Of a stretch of 64,000 nt of DNA, positions 59,907 through 64,000 are shown one piece after another. The stretch is from Pigmentiphaga sp. NML030171. Lineage in GTDB: Bacteria > Pseudomonadota > Gammaproteobacteria > Burkholderiales > Burkholderiaceae_B. Location: positions 124,001 through 188,000 of the forward strand of contig NZ_NINX01000015.1 of NCBI RefSeq assembly GCF_002188635.1, in the 5' to 3' direction. A program made the translations under genes and the position numbers. The notes under the pieces are model-generated. The model was given only the letters and a program-made list of their open reading frames with translations, searched no databases and was not told the origin of the DNA. Each line of letters opens with the position of its first letter. The first letter of the stretch is position 1.

Positions 59907-59927
59907 TCTGGATATCTTATATCCAGA
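59907..59927 (-). promoter_or_regulatory. 21-bp perfect palindrome upstream of the MFS gene
   Basis: TCTGGATAT (59907-59915), spacer CTT, ATATCCAGA (59919-59927), no mismatch. It lies 8 bases from the MFS start codon at the edge of an AT-rich tract, so a bound repressor would sit on the promoter or the ribosome site. No regulator gene is adjacent. Confidence 0.65.
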
Positions 59928-59998
59928 TTAAAAACAAAACAAACCCCAACCGCAGCCAGCGAAGCACAAATGCCACAACCCAAGAAACAGGTACTAGA

Positions 59999-60076
59999 CC
60001 CAGGATGCGGTGGATCCGGCTCCGCCGGTCCACCCGCATCGCCCCCTGGGGGGCGCGCGAAGCGCGTAGGGGGGGA
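59999..60076. repeat. GC-rich interspersed repeat, copy 3 (inverted relative to copy 1)
   Basis: 59999-60040 is the reverse complement of 23999-24040 (42 bases, one difference in the loop). It is followed by a GCCCCCTGGGGGGC-type hairpin and ends with CGCGTAGGGGGGG, the reverse of the copy 1 opening. It directly abuts the stop codon of the DUF748 gene. Confidence 0.78.
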
Positions 60077-60077
60077 C

Positions 60078-63000
60078 CTACCTCAAGCTGAAGTCCACCC
60101 CCGTCTGCTTCGCGCCCTCGGCGGGCTTGGCCTCGATCTTGGGCGCGACCACGAAGGCCCGCTCGCCCAGCTTGGCCTCGCGCAGCACGGCCATCACGGC
60201 CTGCGCGCGCCGCACGGCCAGTTCGCGCAACTGGTCCGGCCCCACGTTGACGCTGGCTGCCAGCAGCGCCTCCATATCGGGACCGGGCAAGGACTTGGCA
60301 AGGCCGATCACGTTGCGCGGCTTGTCGATCTTGGCGGCCTTGTAGGCGCTTTCCAGGTAGCGGGCCCGCTGCGCGGCATCCAGCGGCGGCAGGTCCTTCC
60401 CGTCGGCGTCGTCCCCCTTCTTGCGCAGGTCTTCCCGCTGCTGGACGCGGATCAGGGCGTCGACGCCGGCCTTGCGCAGGCCCTCGGTGTCCACGGACGG
60501 GTTGGCCCGGCCGGCCACGTCCAGCTTCAACGCCGGACGGTCGTTCAAGGCCTTGACCAGCGTTTCGACGCGTTTGCGCGTATCGTCGTCGAGCACGGCG
60601 CGGCCCGGCGCGAAATCGATGTGGGACAGCTCCTCGCCCGAGCCGAAGGCCGAGGCCAGCAGCGAGAACGGCGCCGTCACCGCCCGCACGATCAGGTTGA
60701 CCAGCGCGCGGAAGATGATGCCGCCCACCGAAAACTGCGGGTCGTCCAGCGATCCGGAGATGGGCAGTTCGATGTCGATTTCGCCCCGGCTGTTCTTGAG
60801 CAGCGAGACCGCCAGCAGCACCGGCAGCTTCAGGGCATCGGGGCTGTCGACGCGTTCGCCGAAGGTGAGCTGGTCGAGGAAGATCTTGTTGCTGGCCTGG
60901 AGCTTGCCGTCCTGGATCAGGTAGTGCACGTCCATCGACAGCTTGCCGCGTTCGATGGCATAGCCGGCGTACTTGGCGGCATAGGGAGTCAGCGCCGGCA
61001 GTTCCACGCCCTTGGCGCTGGCATGGATGTCCGTGTACAGCCGCGGACCGAAGGGGTGGAGCTTGCCCGTGATGTCCACCGGCGCGTCGCCGTCCACCTT
61101 GGCCGTCACCTGCACGTCGGCCGGCTGGCTGTCGGCCGAGGATACGGCCGAGATGCTGCCGGCGATGTCGGTCAGGTTGGCGCGGTAATTGGGCTTGACG
61201 AAGTTGTCGGTGAAATTGATGTGGCCTCGCGCCAGCTGCACGGCGCCCACCCGGATGTCGCGCGGCATTCCGCCCGCCTCGGGGGCTGCCGCGCCTGTTT
61301 CCTTGGCGCCCTGCACCCGCTGTTCCGATGCCGCCGGCTCGCCGGCCTTCGTTGCCGGCCCGGCCGGCTTCTCGTCGGTGATGGAACCGGCCTGTTCGCC
61401 CGGCTGGACGATCAGCTGCGACAGGTTCAACCGCCCCTGCTCGCTCAGGATCACCCGTGCGAAGAAATCTTCCAGCGAGATGTCGCCCAGGTCGGCCTTG
61501 AGCGTATCGCCCGCGCTGGCCACGTCCAGCCGCTTGAACGCCAGCCGCTTCCATTTCAGGAAATCCGCCGAGTTGAGCTTGTCGATCAAGTCGAGATTGG
61601 TGATCTCGGCGGCGCCGGTCCAGGCCGCGCGCTGCGGCTGCCTGCCGGTGGCGGCCGCGAACTCCAGCCTGCCGTTGGCGCCGGCCACGACGCTCTTGAC
61701 GGTGGCGTTGAGCCGCTCCGCCAGGTAGGGGGCGAGCGCGGTCAGGTCCAGCCGGTCGGCGCGCACCTGGGCCTTGACCGAAAGCGGCTCGGGCACGACC
61801 GTGCCCTTGATGTCGGCGGTGCCGCGCCCCTGGACGGACGAGCGCAGCGAGAAATCGACGGGCGCCCGCAGGTCCGACCCGAGGTTGCGCGCCTCCATCT
61901 GCAAGCCGTCCAGCCTCAGCGCCACGCGGGGCGACACGGACTCGTCGGTCAGCCTGAGTGAGCTCTTGGCGACCGACAGTGTGCCCGCGCTCACCTTCCA
62001 CGCGGCCTGGCCATGGCCAGCGGGGGCCGGGGTCGGCTTGCCGGCGGGTCGGGTCCGGGGCGCGGCCGGAATGGCGATATCCGCCCAGCTCACGGCCGAC
62101 GAGGCCGAGCGGGTGGCCGCCAATGCCAGGCCGTCGATGGCGATGCGTTCGATCCGTGCCATACGCCCCGCCAGGTCGCCAGCCAGCCCGCCCACCTCCA
62201 GCGACTCCAGTTTCAGGCTGGATGCCTTGTCCGAGACCGGTGCCGCGGCCAGCTTGCGCAGCGCGACGCTGCCATCGCTCCAGCGCACCGCCAGGGATTC
62301 GCCCTGCTCCACGTGCAGCCTGGCTGCCGCGCCCAGCGAGCCATCGTCGATGCGCAGCGCCAGGTACGGCTTCCACAGCGGCGCCAGCGCAGGCAGCGCC
62401 AGCGAATCCAGCTTGAGGTCGAGGTCCGCCGACAAAGGCTGGAGGCGGACCGGGCCGCTGACGTCCAGGCGGCCCGCCTCGCCCACGCGCGCGGCCACGG
62501 TCAAGGGCACGGCCTGGTCCTGCGCCGCGGGCAGGTTCAGATCGCGCAGCTCCGCCGCGAACTCCGAGATGCGGTAATCGAAGCGATCCTGCTCATCGTG
62601 CCAGGCGAGTTCGCCGTCCTGCAGCGCCACGGTTCCCACCGACACATGCCAAGCATCGGCCTGTGCGGGCGCGGGCGCGGAAGAAGGCGCCGGGGCCGGG
62701 CTGGCGGACGGCGACGGCGCGGCCGGCGCCGCGGGCGCAGGCGCAGCGGGCTGCTGGAAACGGCCAGCCACCTCGGCCAGGTTCACGCGCCCGTCGGCCG
62801 AGCGGCTGGCATGGATCGAGGGGCCGGCCAGGACGATGCGCTCGGCCTGGAACCGGCGCGCCAGCGGCTCCAATGCGAACTTCTCGAGCGCCAGGCTCTT
62901 GAACGCCAGCAGCGCGGCATCGCCCTGGTCGCGCACGTCCACCTCGCGCACCGTGGCATTGCCTTCCAGGCGGACCTTGGGCGCCGCCGAGCCGCCTTCC

Positions 63001-63806
63001 TCGAACACCAGCTGGGCATCGCTGTCGAGCCGGGCGTGCTTGAGCACCACCGGCATCGCGCCCGGCACGGCATCGGCCAGCGCATCCAGCCCCAGGTCGT
63101 CGATCTTGAGATGCAGCGAGGACGTACGCGGCGTATCGAAGGGCCGCGCGGTGCCCTCCAGGTTGAGCGGACTGCCGTTGACCAGCGCCGACAGCCTGGG
63201 TTGCACGTCGATGTCGGTGGCATAGGCCAGCGTGGACAGGAAGGGAATGCCCACCTGCAGGTCGCGCACGGTGTGCTGGCGGCCCGTGACCTTGTCGTCG
63301 ACAGTGATCTCGCCGCCGTCCAGCTTGACGTTGTTCAGCGAAAACCGGGGCGGCGGCCCGTCTTCCGAGGGCTTGGCGGCCAGGCGGTCGAGCATGTCGC
63401 TGATGTTGAAGCGTTGCGGCCCCTCGCGGACCAGCGAGACGCGCGGCGCGGTGATCGTCAGCCCGTCCACCACCGGCGCGAGCCGGAACAGCGACGAAAC
63501 CGAGGCATTGACCTCGACCTGCTCCACCGAGAAATCCGGATGGGTGCCCGCCTGGTCGAGAATGGCGAAGTCATGGACGCGCAGGCGCAGCTTGAAAGGA
63601 TTGAACGACACCTCGCCCACGCGTGCCGTACGCCCCAGCACCTCCGGCACCTGGGCCAGCGCCACGCTGCGGACCAGCCGGGGAATGCCCCAGGCGGTCA
63701 GGGCCAGGAACAGCAGCCACAGGACCAGCAGGGCAATGAGAATACGAACCAGCGGCTTGCGCCGCCGCCTGATGCCGTCGACCGTCCCCCCCAGCGTGAA
63801 AGCCAC
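60078..63806 (-). CDS. Large DUF748/AsmA-like envelope protein
   Basis: A 1242-residue protein with one N-terminal membrane helix (residues about 20-42) and a very long periplasmic part. AsmA-like traits: VLGRTARVGEVSFNPFKLRL near the start, repeated beta-rich DUF748 segments, an Ala/Pro linker near residue 360-390, and a C-terminal section LSHIDFAPGRAVLDDDTRKR reminiscent of OmpA-like ends. AsmA-family proteins are now thought to bridge the envelope and move lipids. Two bases before a repeat. Expression context unclear; nothing suggests truncation. Confidence 0.87.
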   Translation of the reverse strand: MAFTLGGTVDGIRRRRKPLVRILIALLVLWLLFLALTAWGIPRLVRSVALAQVPEVLGRTARVGEVSFNPFKLRLRVHDFAILDQAGTHPDFSVEQVEVNASVSSLFRLAPVVDGLTITAPRVSLVREGPQRFNISDMLDRLAAKPSEDGPPPRFSLNNVKLDGGEITVDDKVTGRQHTVRDLQVGIPFLSTLAYATDIDVQPRLSALVNGSPLNLEGTARPFDTPRTSSLHLKIDDLGLDALADAVPGAMPVVLKHARLDSDAQLVFEEGGSAAPKVRLEGNATVREVDVRDQGDAALLAFKSLALEKFALEPLARRFQAERIVLAGPSIHASRSADGRVNLAEVAGRFQQPAAPAPAAPAAPSPSASPAPAPSSAPAPAQADAWHVSVGTVALQDGELAWHDEQDRFDYRISEFAAELRDLNLPAAQDQAVPLTVAARVGEAGRLDVSGPVRLQPLSADLDLKLDSLALPALAPLWKPYLALRIDDGSLGAAARLHVEQGESLAVRWSDGSVALRKLAAAPVSDKASSLKLESLEVGGLAGDLAGRMARIERIAIDGLALAATRSASSAVSWADIAIPAAPRTRPAGKPTPAPAGHGQAAWKVSAGTLSVAKSSLRLTDESVSPRVALRLDGLQMEARNLGSDLRAPVDFSLRSSVQGRGTADIKGTVVPEPLSVKAQVRADRLDLTALAPYLAERLNATVKSVVAGANGRLEFAAATGRQPQRAAWTGAAEITNLDLIDKLNSADFLKWKRLAFKRLDVASAGDTLKADLGDISLEDFFARVILSEQGRLNLSQLIVQPGEQAGSITDEKPAGPATKAGEPAASEQRVQGAKETGAAAPEAGGMPRDIRVGAVQLARGHINFTDNFVKPNYRANLTDIAGSISAVSSADSQPADVQVTAKVDGDAPVDITGKLHPFGPRLYTDIHASAKGVELPALTPYAAKYAGYAIERGKLSMDVHYLIQDGKLQASNKIFLDQLTFGERVDSPDALKLPVLLAVSLLKNSRGEIDIELPISGSLDDPQFSVGGIIFRALVNLIVRAVTAPFSLLASAFGSGEELSHIDFAPGRAVLDDDTRKRVETLVKALNDRPALKLDVAGRANPSVDTEGLRKAGVDALIRVQQREDLRKKGDDADGKDLPPLDAAQRARYLESAYKAAKIDKPRNVIGLAKSLPGPDMEALLAASVNVGPDQLRELAVRRAQAVMAVLREAKLGERAFVVAPKIEAKPAEGAKQTGVDFSLR

Positions 63807-63818
63807 GTCGCGATCCGG

Positions 63819-64000
63819 TCAGAGGGAATTGCTGGCCGACATGAACAGCTTGGTCGATCGCGCTCCGCTGCGGCAGAAGGCCAGGACCGGCCCCGGCAGG
63901 GTCTTGAGCAGGGAAGCGAAGGTGGAAACGTCGCCGGGCTGGATGTTCGCGCCGTTGACCGGCTGGTGGACGTAGTTCAACCCCGCCGCCTGCGCCGCGG
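63819..64000 (-). CDS. TIGR01244-type sulfurtransferase/phosphatase-like protein, C-terminal part
   Basis: The last 60 residues of a gene whose start lies beyond the right edge. GLNYVHQPVNGANIQPGDV leads to VLAFCRSGARSTKLF, the CxxGxRS loop (Cys-Arg-Ser-Gly-x-Arg-Ser) of the TIGR01244/BLH domain related to dual-specificity phosphatases and linked to sulfide metabolism. It is on the same strand as the DUF748 gene, 12 bases before it, so probably cotranscribed. Confidence 0.85.
   Translation of the reverse strand, partial: AAQAAGLNYVHQPVNGANIQPGDVSTFASLLKTLPGPVLAFCRSGARSTKLFMSASNSL

Overview
The window looks like a chromosome segment of a betaproteobacterium of the Alcaligenaceae, most likely a Bordetella or close relative. 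The reasons are the uniformly GC-rich, densely packed sequence, six periplasmic Bug (TctC-like) binding-protein genes (one cut by the left edge), many LysR regulators with divergent promoters, and a four-gene set matching the lipid A glucosamine modification (Lgm) locus known from Bordetella. I see no phage, insertion sequence, CRISPR array or rRNA. Species assignment is inference.

Layout. 1-5.3 kb: tail of a Bug gene; azlCD (branched-chain amino acid export) divergent from ilvE (branched-chain aminotransferase); a small zinc-finger protein; purU; an NTF2-like protein; a YheT-type hydrolase. 5.4-10.6 kb: a ThDP enzyme overlapping an unknown gene, a BepA-like metalloprotease, sseA and moaC. 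10.6-11.3 kb: a vapBC toxin-antitoxin pair with a clear operator/promoter. 11.4-17.9 kb: a P1 peptidase, a MarR regulator, then a compact minus-strand operon of an NMT1-type ABC transporter (two binding proteins, ATPase, permease) ending in a cytosine-deaminase-like amidohydrolase. 18.1-18.3 kb: a large nested inverted repeat. 18.4-23.9 kb: housekeeping genes (NDH-2, pmbA divergent from darP, mog, carboxylesterase, universal stress protein).

24-34.8 kb: accessory metabolism: LysR/Bug pair, a DedA-rhodanese fusion with OsmC, LysR/MFS pair, and a minus-strand operon (PEP-mutase-like, Bug, DHDPS-like, Bug) facing its own LysR gene. 34.9-38.8 kb: the Lgm-like locus (ArnC-like, ArnT-like, GtrA-like, ChbG-like). 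39-46.4 kb: a thioesterase and a tightly coupled six-gene minus-strand operon (HpcH/HpaI aldolase, Bug, amidohydrolase, a seven-repeat EAR beta-propeller, a 391-residue unknown, Bug) divergent from a LysR gene; this is the best candidate for an undescribed pathway. 46.6-53.4 kb: small membrane and envelope proteins, a lipoprotein-type methyltransferase, an Hsp70 homologue, a frameshifted ion channel, a GAF-LytTR regulator, a Tat-lipoprotein serine hydrolase and a secreted repeat protein.

53.5-55.8 kb: gltX followed by two copies of an Ala(GGC)-Glu(TTC)-Asp(GTC) tRNA cluster, each with its own promoter and terminator. 55.9-64 kb: a Pat-type protein acetyltransferase, an MFS exporter with a 21-bp operator-like palindrome, a large DUF748/AsmA-like protein, and the C-terminus of a TIGR01244-type protein.

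A family of GC-rich interspersed repeats sits at gene ends near 23.9, 36.0 and 60.0 kb, in one case supplying the last codons of a gene and in another the ribosome-binding region of the ArnT-like gene.
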